From: CAYYAU01 sp964469765 [NCBI: uncultured Clostridia bacterium]
GTDB lineage: Bacteria; UBA6262; WVXT01; CAYYAU01
Assembly: GCA_964469765.1 (NCBI GenBank)
Contig: CAYYAU010000072.1
Span: 1 to 6,208 of the forward strand
Reading direction: 5' to 3'
DNA: 6,208 bases
Of the stretch, positions 1-6,208 are shown piece after piece. A model generated the notes under the pieces. That model searched no databases. It was not told the DNA's origin and was given only the letters and a program-made list of their open reading frames with translations. The stretch's first letter is position 1. Each line of letters opens with the position of its first letter. The position numbers and the translations under genes are program-made.

Positions 1-145
1 ATTGGAGGGGTTCAAGGGGAGGAAAATTTTTGCCCGCGAGCCGTCAGCAAAATTGCGAAGCAATTTTGCGTCAGTCGGCGTCTGGATTTTGCTCAAAGAA
101 GGTTCGAATTTCGCCCAACAAACACCAGTTGGAAAGTTTGAACTA
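1..145. other. GC-rich, hairpin-rich segment of unknown nature
   Basis: Seen: about 49% GC over the first 120 bases, against under 30% in the genes that follow, with several inverted repeats. These are a perfect 10-bp hairpin at 47-69, flanked by GCCG (40-43) and CGGC (76-79), and CCAAC/GTTGG (115-119 and 128-132) nested inside GTTC/GAAC (102-105 and 140-143). One plus frame is open from the window edge to a TGA at 139-141 (46 codons), and one minus frame is open throughout. I recognise no protein family in either. It could be a dispersed intergenic repeat, a structured RNA, or the tail of a gene lying to the left. The composition contrast is solid; the identity is open. The stretch from 145 to 209 is AT-rich and holds only the terminator-like hairpin. 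Confidence 0.4.
47..69. repeat. Perfect 10-bp inverted repeat with GAA loop
   Basis: GCAAAATTGC (47-56) and GCAATTTTGC (60-69) are exact reverse complements separated by GAA. The tip reads GCGAAGC, a sequence known from DNA structural work to form an unusually stable mini-hairpin. No T-run follows on either strand, so it does not look like an intrinsic terminator. TCA/GTCA copies on both sides and the GCCG/CGGC pair suggest a larger structured unit. Confidence 0.7.
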
Positions 146-160
146 AGGTTTACTTGTATT

Positions 161-185
161 AAATAAGAAATACCTACGGGGTATT
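161..185 (-). terminator. Possible weak terminator after tRNA-Leu
   Basis: Read on the minus strand, AATACC (185-180), a 5-base loop CCGTA and GGTATT (174-169) form a 6-bp stem, followed by a T-rich tail TCTTATTT (168-161). It lies about 25 bases beyond the 3' end of the tRNA, where a terminator is expected. The stem has only two G-C pairs and the tail is interrupted, so the call is tentative. Confidence 0.35.
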
Positions 186-209
186 GGCGTGGAGAAGGTA
201 AATTAAAAA

Positions 210-294
210 TGCCAGAGGTGGGACTTGAACCCACATCCTGAAAATCAGGAATGGTTTTTGAGACCATCGCGTATACCAATTCCGCCACTCTGGC
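210..294 (-). tRNA. tRNA-Leu(CAA)
   Basis: The reverse complement folds as a class II tRNA with a long variable arm. The acceptor stem is GCCAGAG/CTCTGGC. The anticodon stem ATGGT/ACCAT closes loop CTCAAAA, giving anticodon CAA, which reads the Leu codon UUG. The variable arm is TCCTG/CAGGA, and the T arm GTGGG-TTCAAGT-CCCAC is intact. The discriminator is A (position 210), as expected for Leu. No CCA follows in the DNA, so the CCA end must be added by CCA-adding nucleotidyltransferase. The gene is transcribed away from the protein operon. No second copy of its 3' end is present in the window, so there is no sign that it serves as an integration site here. Confidence 0.96.
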
Positions 295-327
295 AAAAGT
301 CATTCATATAGACAAGAAAGTAGTTTA

Positions 328-356
328 ATTGTAGTAAATATTAAAATTGATGTCAA
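328..356 (-). promoter_or_regulatory. Sigma-70 promoter of tRNA-Leu
   Basis: On the minus strand, a perfect -35 box TTGACA (356-351) is followed by a 17-base spacer and a -10 box TACAAT (333-328), five of six to consensus. Transcription would start near 321, leaving a leader of about 27 bases before the tRNA 5' end at 294. This is the strongest promoter visible in the window. Its -35 box lies only about 20 bases from the Shine-Dalgarno of the divergent gene at 387, so any plus-strand operon promoter must overlap it. Confidence 0.8.
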
Positions 357-366
357 GAATATCAAT
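346..366. repeat. Inverted repeat ATTGAT-N9-ATCAAT
   Basis: Perfect 6-bp half-sites at 346-351 and 361-366, separated by 9 bases, overlap the -35 box of the tRNA promoter and lie just ahead of the operon's first ribosome binding site. The position would suit an operator, but such short AT-rich half-sites arise easily by chance. The same half-sites recur at 5024-5037. Confidence 0.25.
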
Positions 367-386
367 GTGTACTACAGGAGGAAAAT

Positions 387-755
387 ATGGGAAAATATAA
401 ATTGGAGGAGTTTCTAAAAAAAGCAGAGTCCCATCTTAAAGAGATAGGGAATAAAGTAAAAGGTGCAGCAAAAGACTTACAACAAGAAGCATTTTATGGA
501 GCAATGATAAGTAGGATTAAGCTTGAAGAGATGGGATTAAAGAATAAACAAAAACAATTATTTACAAAAATTGGTAAGATTATCTCTACAATGGTAAAAA
601 AACTTCCTGCTCAAATCCATATAAAAGAAAAAAGTAAATTAGCAAGATTATTTGAAGAAAATAAAAAAATAGAAAAAGAAATAAAACAGAAACAGACTAA
701 AACTAATCTTATACGAAGAGAACTGGCTAAAATAAAAAAAGCTAAGGAAAAATAA
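387..755 (+). CDS. Lys-rich helical protein of unknown function
   Basis: A 122-aa protein I do not recognise. It has 30 lysines (about 25%), no cysteine, no signal peptide and no membrane segment, so it is probably cytoplasmic and very basic. It looks almost wholly alpha-helical: a first helix of about residues 5-70 including the stretch MISRIKLEEMGLKNKQKQLF (40-59), a break around Pro74, then a charged helix 80-121 rich in Lys and Glu, suggesting a coiled coil or nucleic-acid binding. The start is well fixed by AGGAGG (376-381) five bases before the ATG, the best ribosome binding site in the window. It is the first gene of the plus-strand run, and hemW begins 10 bases after its stop, so the two are probably co-transcribed. 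Being an intact frame with a strong RBS in an operon, it is very likely a real gene. A function cannot be inferred from sequence alone. Confidence 0.85.
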   Translation: MGKYKLEEFLKKAESHLKEIGNKVKGAAKDLQQEAFYGAMISRIKLEEMGLKNKQKQLFTKIGKIISTMVKKLPAQIHIKEKSKLARLFEENKKIEKEIKQKQTKTNLIRRELAKIKKAKEK

Positions 756-765
756 AAACTGAATT

Positions 766-1857
766 ATGCCAAGTCTTTATATTCATATCCCTTTTTGTAA
801 AAAGAAATGCTACTATTGTGACTTTAATTCGTATGATAACAAAACGGAATTGAGTAAGATATATATTGAAGCTCTAAAAAAGGAAATCTATTTATATAAA
901 AATTCCTTTATAAAAACTATATATATAGGAGGAGGTACACCCAGTCTTCTGCCTATTGAAAATATAAAAGAGATTCTCTTTGAGTGTAAGCATAACTACA
1001 GAATTTCAAAAAATGCAGAAATTAGTATAGAAGTAAATCCTGAGTCTGTTAATGAAGAAAAACTTAAAATCTATAAACAGCTAGGAATTAATAGAATTAG
1101 TATAGGATTACAGTCAACTCATAATAGACTTTTAAAAATTTTAGGAAGAAGTCATAGTTACGAACTTTTTATTGAGAAATATCATTTAATAAAAAAGCAC
1201 TTTTCTAATATAAATGTTGATTTAATATTTGGAATTCCTACCCAAACATTTACAGAATGGAAGAATACCTTATTAGAGGTTTACAGGTTAAAACCTTCTC
1301 ACATTTCAACATATAGTCTTTCAATTGAGAAATCAACTCCTTTTGAGAAATTTATGAACTCCGGGAAGATAAAAATGGTTTCTAATGATTTAGAAGCAAA
1401 AATGTATAAATTCACAATAAATTTTTTAAAAGAAAAAGGGTATTATCAATACGAAATATCAAACTTTGCATTAAGAAACAAAAAATGTCTACACAATATA
1501 TCTTACTGGAAAAATAAACAATATATTGGTATAGGTGCTGGAGCAGTAAGTTTAATAAAGGGAAAAAGACTTAAAAACCCCTCTAAAATTGAAGATTACA
1601 TTGATACAATTCTAACAAATAAATTCTATAAAGAGGAAGAAGAAAAACTTACAGGAAGGAGAAAAATCTCTGAAAAGATTATTTTAGGATTGAGAATGAA
1701 CGAAGGATTGGTTCTAAATGATAAGGATTATAGATATTTTTCTAAAGAAATTAATGAGTTAGTATCTTTAAAACTTCTATATAAAAACAGAAATAGAATA
1801 ATGTTTACTAAAAAAGGCCTTTTATTAGGCAATTATGTATTTAGAGTGTTTTTATAA
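766..1857 (+). CDS. hemW: Radical SAM heme chaperone HemW
   Basis: HemW binds heme and a 4Fe-4S cluster and delivers heme to respiratory enzymes. It is often mislabelled as oxygen-independent coproporphyrinogen III oxidase. Seen: the N-terminal radical SAM motif CX3CX2C (Cys11, Cys15, Cys18) followed by Asp19-Phe20. HemN has a fourth Cys at the position of Phe20, so this is HemW rather than HemN. Next come GGGTP (55-59, SAM binding), IEVNPES (88-94), GINRISIGLQS (107-117), VDLIFGIPTQT (151-161), CLHNISYW (241-248), and a HemW C-terminal helix region RRKISEKIILGLRMNEGL (298-315). Length 363 aa is close to the usual 370-380. The segment GIGAGAVS (255-262) has Val where many relatives have His. 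The ATG gives an N-terminus starting right at the usual beta-strand YIHIPFC. It has no Shine-Dalgarno at normal distance, so coupling to the preceding gene is likely. Confidence 0.95.
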   Translation: MPSLYIHIPFCKKKCYYCDFNSYDNKTELSKIYIEALKKEIYLYKNSFIKTIYIGGGTPSLLPIENIKEILFECKHNYRISKNAEISIEVNPESVNEEKLKIYKQLGINRISIGLQSTHNRLLKILGRSHSYELFIEKYHLIKKHFSNINVDLIFGIPTQTFTEWKNTLLEVYRLKPSHISTYSLSIEKSTPFEKFMNSGKIKMVSNDLEAKMYKFTINFLKEKGYYQYEISNFALRNKKCLHNISYWKNKQYIGIGAGAVSLIKGKRLKNPSKIEDYIDTILTNKFYKEEEEKLTGRRKISEKIILGLRMNEGLVLNDKDYRYFSKEINELVSLKLLYKNRNRIMFTKKGLLLGNYVFRVFL

Positions 1858-1877
1858 AAATTACAGTATACAAAAAG

Positions 1878-3404
1878 ATGAAAGACTTATCAAAAATCTT
1901 AGAAATCAATAAAATTATAACATCAACACTTGATTTAAAAACTTTACTAAACCTTATAATGACAGAAGCAACAAAAATAGTAAATGCACAAGCAAGTTCT
2001 TTAATGCTTTTAGATGAAAAAACGCACCAACTCTATTTTGATATAGCTATAGGTGAAAAAGGAACACAACTTAAACAAATAAGGCTTAATCTTGGTGAAG
2101 GAATAGCTGGATGGGTTGCAGAAAATGCGCAAGCAGTTATCGTTAATGATGTAAAGAAGGACAAAAGATTCTTTCCAAAGATTGATGAAAAAATAAACTT
2201 TAAAACAGAATCTATACTATGCGTACCTTTACTGATTAAAAATCATATAATTGGAGTTATGGAAGTGATAAATGCCTTAGATAAAAAAGGCTTCACGGAT
2301 GAAGATAAAGATATTCTTCTTTCATTTGCATCACAAGCTGCTATTGCTATAGAAAATGCAAGACTTTTTAATAATCTAAAAGAAGAAAAGGAAAAAATAG
2401 AAACTATTTTTAAAAATATGAAAGAGGGTGTTTTGATTATAAATAATGAAGACGAGATAGTAATTTTTAATGAAACTGCTGATAATCTTTTTTCAATCAA
2501 ACAAAGGAATATCAAAAATTTTATAGAATTAGAAAATGATTTTGAACTTTTTCCTAAATGGCAGGAAGTGAAAAATAAAAAAATCTCCTTTATTGAAATG
2601 AAAAGAAAAAAGGGGAAAACCTTTTATATTGGTAATTATATATCAAGATTTCCAAATTCAAAAATTCCTTATCTAATAATGCTATTAAGAGACATAACGG
2701 AAGAAAAGAAAGAATCCCTTTTAACAAGAGAATTTTTTTCACTTATCTCCCATAAATTAAAAACCCCATTAACCAGTATTTTAGGATATATATCTCTTCT
2801 TTTATCTCAGTCGGATATTATATTGGGTGATTTTCAAAGAAATTCCTTGGGGATTATTGATAAAGAGGCAAAACGACTTTACCAACTCGTTGAAGAGCTT
2901 TTATCATTTACGCTTGTTGAAAGTCAAACATTAGATCTGGATAAACAAAATTTTTCTCTTGAGACAGTTATTAAAGAACTGTTATTCCTTTCAGGCTTAA
3001 AAGACGAATACCCAAATGCTGAAATTCTTGTGGATAACAGCGTAAAAAAAACACCAGTTATAACTGGTGATAAACAAAGAATTAAACAGGTAATTGAAGA
3101 GTTTGTAAGAAATGGCTTGAAGTTTAATTCTAAAAAGAATAAAAAAATAACAATAAGCACAAAAACCGATGGAGAAAATATTTATATATCTGTAACCGAT
3201 AATGGTAATGGAATTCCTCCCGAAGAGAAAGAGAAAATTTTTAATAAATTTTATCAGGTTGAGGAATACTTTACAGGACAGATTGAAGGAGCTGGATTAG
3301 GGCTTTCTATGGTAAAGAAAATAGTTGAGGCTCATAATGGAAAAGTTTTTGTAGAAAGTGAAATCAATATAGGAAGTACCTTTACTATTATGTTACCACA
3401 ATAA
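1878..3404 (+). CDS. Soluble GAF-PAS sensor histidine kinase
   Basis: A 508-aa two-component sensor kinase without any membrane segment, so it should sense a cytoplasmic signal. Domains: GAF about 17-160 (including LGEGIAGWVAE and the SILCVPL core near Cys115), a helical linker 160-178, a PAS-like domain about 178-275, HisKA about 283-347, and HATPase_c about 395-507. Catalytic features: phosphoacceptor His292 in SHKLKTPL, N-box Asn412 (EFVRNGLKF), G1 DNGNG (441-445), F-box NKFYQ (456-460), and G2 GAGLGLS (471-477). The residue after His292 is Lys, where the HisKA family usually has Glu or Asp. No receiver domain and no adjacent response regulator are seen, so the partner is elsewhere. It sits 20 bases after hemW and 21 before tldD, and lacks a clear Shine-Dalgarno. 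The ligand cannot be told from sequence. A perfect palindrome lies in its coding sequence at 3052-3069. Confidence 0.94.
   Translation: MKDLSKILEINKIITSTLDLKTLLNLIMTEATKIVNAQASSLMLLDEKTHQLYFDIAIGEKGTQLKQIRLNLGEGIAGWVAENAQAVIVNDVKKDKRFFPKIDEKINFKTESILCVPLLIKNHIIGVMEVINALDKKGFTDEDKDILLSFASQAAIAIENARLFNNLKEEKEKIETIFKNMKEGVLIINNEDEIVIFNETADNLFSIKQRNIKNFIELENDFELFPKWQEVKNKKISFIEMKRKKGKTFYIGNYISRFPNSKIPYLIMLLRDITEEKKESLLTREFFSLISHKLKTPLTSILGYISLLLSQSDIILGDFQRNSLGIIDKEAKRLYQLVEELLSFTLVESQTLDLDKQNFSLETVIKELLFLSGLKDEYPNAEILVDNSVKKTPVITGDKQRIKQVIEEFVRNGLKFNSKKNKKITISTKTDGENIYISVTDNGNGIPPEEKEKIFNKFYQVEEYFTGQIEGAGLGLSMVKKIVEAHNGKVFVESEINIGSTFTIMLPQ
3052..3069. repeat. 18-bp perfect palindrome inside kinase gene
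   Basis: CACCAGTTA (3052-3060) is followed directly by its exact reverse complement TAACTGGTG (3061-3069). It falls in the codons for about residues 392-398 of the kinase, at the start of the ATP-binding domain. With this base composition an 18-bp perfect palindrome is expected only about 0.1 times in a window of this size (my rough estimate), so it may be chance or a protein-binding or cruciform site. Confidence 0.6.
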
Positions 3405-3425
3405 ACCTATTGAAAAAAACCAAAA

Positions 3426-4805
3426 ATGAAAAAGGGAAATTTAGAAAAAGCATTATCTTCAGTATCAAAAAAGGGACCAGAGTTTGTTGATATATATTTT
3501 GAAAAAAGTAAAGGAATAAATATATCTTTTCAGAATAAAAAACTTGATAAAATAATTACAAATTCCTCAGAAGGTTTTGGTTTAAGGGGTATTTACAAAG
3601 ATGAAGTTTACTATATATCAAAAGGTAACATTTCATCTAATAGTTTAAATAAGGCTGTAATAGAATTCCCTGAATTAGAGCATAAAAGGAAAATAAATAA
3701 TCTAAAGCTAAATTCATTAAGGAGTGTAAATTTCTCTGTAAAGATAAATCCTGATAGCATTCCATTAGAAAAAAAAATAAAAACTTTGAATAATCTTCAG
3801 AAGATTCCATATTCAATTGACTCAAGAATTACTCAAGTAAACCTGGGTTATTCCGAAAATCATAATGAATTTACAATTGTAAATACAAACAGTGACTATG
3901 TAAAAGAAACAAAGAGATACACTTCCTTAGTAATTGAGGTTATTGCTCAAGAAGGAGAGAATAAACAAATAGCAAGAGAAGTTATTGCTAAAATATCTGG
4001 ATTTGAAATTATTGATATAGATACTATTTCAATGATTATTAGAGAAACTACTTTAAGAAGTTTAAAATTGCTTATAGCTTCATTTTCTCCTGTTGGTAAG
4101 ATGCCAGTAGTGTTAAGTTCCTCTGCAGGTGGCACAATGATACATGAAGCAATTGGACACTCTTTAGAAGCGGATATTATACAAAAAGGTATATCTCCTT
4201 TTTATGCAAACAAAGTAGAAAAAAAGGTTGCTTCAGAATTTATTTCTGTTTACGATAATCCTACATTACCTTATCTATTTGGTTCTTATGAATTTGATGA
4301 TGAAGCGGTTAAGTCAAGTAAAAAAGTTTTAATTGACAAAGGTATATTAAAAAGTTATCTTTATGATAGATTAACTGCAAAAAAAGATAGAAAATATTCT
4401 AATGGAAATGGAAGAAGAGCAGGGTATTATACAAAGCCAATTCCTCGAATGAGCAATACATATATTGCGCCTGGGAGGTTCTCTCCAAAAGAAATAATTG
4501 GCTGTGTAGAAAAAGGTATATTGGTAAAGAAAATGGGAGGAGGACAAGTAAACACAGCAAATGGAGATTTTGTATTTGAGATAGAAGAAGGCTATACAAT
4601 AGAAAAAGGCAATGTTGGCAATCTTATAAAAGGAGCCATTCTCATTGGGAATGGCCCTGAGGTGTTAAAATCCATCACTAAAATAGGAAAAGACCTAAAA
4701 TATTTTGCTCCTGGTAAATGCGGCAAAGATGGACAGCTCGTCCCTGTATCCGATGGACAACCGACACTATTAATTCCATCACTTATAGTTGGAGGAAAAA
4801 CTTAA
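3426..4805 (+). CDS. tldD: TldD metalloprotease subunit
   Basis: TldD is the catalytic, zinc-dependent half of the TldD/TldE (PmbA) protease, which degrades unfolded peptides and in some bacteria matures microcins and other modified peptides. Seen: an N-terminal TldD/PmbA domain (about 5-200), then the metal motif HEAIGH (240-245, HExxxH) within GGTMIHEAIGHSLEAD, and the C-terminal GKCGKDGQ (430-437) with Cys432, the expected third zinc ligand, followed by the conserved GQPTLL and a terminal VGG. Also typical are RRAGYYTKPIPRMSNTYI (330-347) and GGGQVNTANGDFVF (371-384). Length 459 aa is slightly below the ~480 of E. coli. All metal-binding residues are present, so it should be active. TldE, which often lies next to tldD, is not downstream here. 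The ATG at 3426 follows an A-rich leader with no Shine-Dalgarno, 21 bases after the kinase gene. Confidence 0.95.
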   Translation: MKKGNLEKALSSVSKKGPEFVDIYFEKSKGINISFQNKKLDKIITNSSEGFGLRGIYKDEVYYISKGNISSNSLNKAVIEFPELEHKRKINNLKLNSLRSVNFSVKINPDSIPLEKKIKTLNNLQKIPYSIDSRITQVNLGYSENHNEFTIVNTNSDYVKETKRYTSLVIEVIAQEGENKQIAREVIAKISGFEIIDIDTISMIIRETTLRSLKLLIASFSPVGKMPVVLSSSAGGTMIHEAIGHSLEADIIQKGISPFYANKVEKKVASEFISVYDNPTLPYLFGSYEFDDEAVKSSKKVLIDKGILKSYLYDRLTAKKDRKYSNGNGRRAGYYTKPIPRMSNTYIAPGRFSPKEIIGCVEKGILVKKMGGGQVNTANGDFVFEIEEGYTIEKGNVGNLIKGAILIGNGPEVLKSITKIGKDLKYFAPGKCGKDGQLVPVSDGQPTLLIPSLIVGGKT

Positions 4806-4808
4806 AAC

Positions 4809-4835
4809 ATCCCAATTTGTGGGATTAAAGGGGGG
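4809..4835 (+). promoter_or_regulatory. Hairpin followed by G6 ribosome binding site
   Basis: Between tldD and the next gene, ATCCCA (4809-4814) and TGGGAT (4820-4825) form a 6-bp stem with a 5-base loop. Right after it comes AAGGGGGG (4828-4835), which can pair with the anti-Shine-Dalgarno CCUCC using one G-U pair and lies five bases before the ATG at 4841. No T-run follows the hairpin, so it is not an intrinsic terminator. The TCCC of the stem could also pair with GGGA of the binding site, which would hide it. That switch is speculation; the hairpin and the G-run are plain in the sequence. Confidence 0.45.
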
Positions 4836-4840
4836 AACTT

Positions 4841-5047
4841 ATGTTTTTAATTTATTGGAGTGTGGTTGCGCTTTTATGTGTTTTAATCATTGACAACTCA
4901 TTTTTAGCATTGAAAGATTATAAGCAAAATAAAAATGTTATAAGATTAATTTTGCGATTTGGGATGCTTTTTATTCTTTTATTGGTTATTATTAATTCAA
5001 CTGCCCGTTTATTAAATATGAGTATTGATATATCAATTCTTCCATAA
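4841..5047 (+). CDS. Small two-helix membrane protein, unknown function
   Basis: A 68-aa protein I do not recognise. Two hydrophobic helices are visible, about residues 2-17 and 36-52, joined by a polar loop with Lys25, Lys28, Lys31, Arg35 and Arg39. The positive loop predicts a hairpin with both ends outside and the loop in the cytoplasm. There is no Cys or His pair, no lipobox and no cleavable signal peptide. The start is supported by a strong G-rich ribosome binding site five bases upstream, stronger than those of its large neighbours, which argues that it is a real expressed gene. It lies 35 bases after tldD and 40 before proS, in the same direction. A toxin or a small subunit of a membrane complex are possibilities with no direct support. 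Confidence 0.75.
   Translation: MFLIYWSVVALLCVLIIDNSFLALKDYKQNKNVIRLILRFGMLFILLLVIINSTARLLNMSIDISILP
5024..5037. repeat. 14-bp perfect palindrome before proS
   Basis: ATTGATA/TATCAAT is a perfect 14-bp palindrome in the last codons of the small membrane protein gene, about 50 bases before the proS start. It contains TTGATA (5025-5030), a possible -35 box. The nearest -10-like element, TAGTAT (5050-5055), is 19 bases away, which is longer than ideal. A weak internal promoter or operator for proS is possible. Confidence 0.3.
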
Positions 5048-5087
5048 TGTAGTATAGCAAAATTAGTTATTATTGTGGTGTAATTTA

Positions 5088-6208
5088 ATGAAACTAAGTA
5101 ATTTCTTCTTTACAACACTTAAAGAAACCCCGAAAGATACTGAACTTATAAGTCATAAACTTATGATAAAAGCGGGCTTAATAAGAAAAGCAGCTACTGG
5201 TATTTATCAATGGCTCCCTTTAGGCTACCGGGTACTAAAAAAAATAGAAACTATTGTAAGAGAAGAAATGAATAATATTGAGGGGCAAGAAATATTTCTT
5301 TCTACTTTACAGCCAAAATCCCTTTGGACAATTACAAAAAGATGGAGTCTATATGGCAAAGAGCTTATAAGGATAAAGGATAGAAAAGGAACAGAGTTCT
5401 GTTTAGGACCAACACATGAAGAGGTAATAACTGATTTAGTTAAACAGATTGTCCATTCTTATAAGCAGTTACCTCTTCTTTTGTACCAATTCCAAACTAA
5501 ATTTAGAGATGAAATAAGACCAAGGTTTGGTGTTATGCGGGCAAGAGAGTTTTTAATGAAAGATGCTTATAGCTTTGATAAAAATGAACAGCTTGCAGAA
5601 AAACATTACAGAAAGGTGTTTACTGCATACGAAAGGATATTTTCCCGTATTGGTTTTAATTTTAAAGCAGTAGAAGCTGAAACAGGACCAATTGGAGGCT
5701 CTTTTTCTCATGAGTTTATGGTGTTATCTGATGTTGGAGAGGAAGAAATTGTTGTGTGCGAATGTGGATATAGTGCTAATATTGAAAAGGCTAATTTCCA
5801 TATTGAGGATAAACCAATAAATGAAAAAGAACAACCTCTTAAAGAAATAGCCACTCCAAACCTAAAAACTGTTGATGAGGTAAGTTCATTTTTAAGACAG
5901 CCAAAAGAAAAATTTATAAAAACATTACTTTTTAAAGATAAAAAGAATTTTATTTTAGTATTAATTCAAGGGGATAAAGAAGTTAATGAAACAAAACTAA
6001 AAAATTTTATTAATGACGATAATCTCAGATTACTGGAAAAAAAGGAGGTAAAAAAATTTATAGATATTCCTATTGGATTTATAGGTCCTGTCGGTATAAA
6101 AGAGCTCTTTAAAAAGAAAGGACAAAATCTCAAGATTATTGGCGATTTTTCAATAATGAATATTAAAAATGCAATAAGCCGAGCTAATAAAAAGAATTTT
6201 CACTTTAC
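5088..6208 (+). CDS. proS: Prolyl-tRNA synthetase, partial (3' end cut)
   Basis: ProS joins proline to tRNA-Pro in the cytoplasm. The frame is open from ATG 5088 to the window end: 373 codons of a protein usually around 570 aa. Seen: the bacterial N-terminus with LKETPKDTELISHKLMIKAG (11-30), class II motif 1 region GIYQWLPLGYRVLKKIE (38-54), FCLGPTHEEVITDL (104-117), motif 2 region FRDEIRPRFGVMRAREF (139-155), TGPIGGSFSHEF (199-210), and CECGYSANIEKA (224-235). Then comes the bacterial editing insertion (INS) domain from about 250, with FIKTLLFK (276-283). Lys278 matches the lysine that the E. coli enzyme needs to clear Ala-tRNA-Pro, by my alignment from memory. IGFIGPVG (329-336) is also typical of INS. 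Motif 3 and the anticodon-binding domain lie beyond the window. The start matches the family N-terminus; upstream there is only a weak GTGGTG (5075-5080). Confidence 0.96.
   Translation, partial: MKLSNFFFTTLKETPKDTELISHKLMIKAGLIRKAATGIYQWLPLGYRVLKKIETIVREEMNNIEGQEIFLSTLQPKSLWTITKRWSLYGKELIRIKDRKGTEFCLGPTHEEVITDLVKQIVHSYKQLPLLLYQFQTKFRDEIRPRFGVMRAREFLMKDAYSFDKNEQLAEKHYRKVFTAYERIFSRIGFNFKAVEAETGPIGGSFSHEFMVLSDVGEEEIVVCECGYSANIEKANFHIEDKPINEKEQPLKEIATPNLKTVDEVSSFLRQPKEKFIKTLLFKDKKNFILVLIQGDKEVNETKLKNFINDDNLRLLEKKEVKKFIDIPIGFIGPVGIKELFKKKGQNLKIIGDFSIMNIKNAISRANKKNFHF

Overview
The window comes from an AT-rich bacterium. By eye the coding part is roughly 28-30% GC, every complete gene ends in TAA, and the prolyl-tRNA synthetase is of the bacterial type with an editing insertion. 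I cannot assign a phylum. The low GC and weak Shine-Dalgarno use would suit an uncultured lineage, but that is inference.

Layout: the first ~145 bases are a GC-rich (about 49%), hairpin-rich stretch with no gene I can defend. A weak terminator-like hairpin follows, then a minus-strand tRNA-Leu(CAA) with an almost consensus promoter (TTGACA, 17 bases, TACAAT). From 387 onward everything reads on the plus strand with gaps of only 10-40 bases, so it looks like one operon or transcription unit. The order is a Lys-rich helical protein of unknown function (122 aa), HemW (radical SAM heme chaperone), a soluble GAF-PAS sensor histidine kinase, TldD (metalloprotease subunit), a 68-aa two-helix membrane protein, and the N-terminal two-thirds or so of ProS, cut by the window end. 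I found no convincing plus-strand promoter before 387.

How the genes may work together: no single pathway joins them. HemW delivers heme, TldD is a peptide-processing protease that normally needs TldE, and ProS charges tRNA-Pro. The kinase has no transmembrane segment and no neighbouring response regulator, so it probably senses a cytoplasmic signal through GAF/PAS and acts on a regulator encoded elsewhere. The set reads as a housekeeping operon with two uncharacterised small proteins.

I do not see a clear new biological system. The points most worth a second look are the GC-rich structured segment beside the tRNA, the kinase H-box with Lys in place of the usual acidic residue, the TldD gene without an adjacent TldE, and two unrecognised small proteins.
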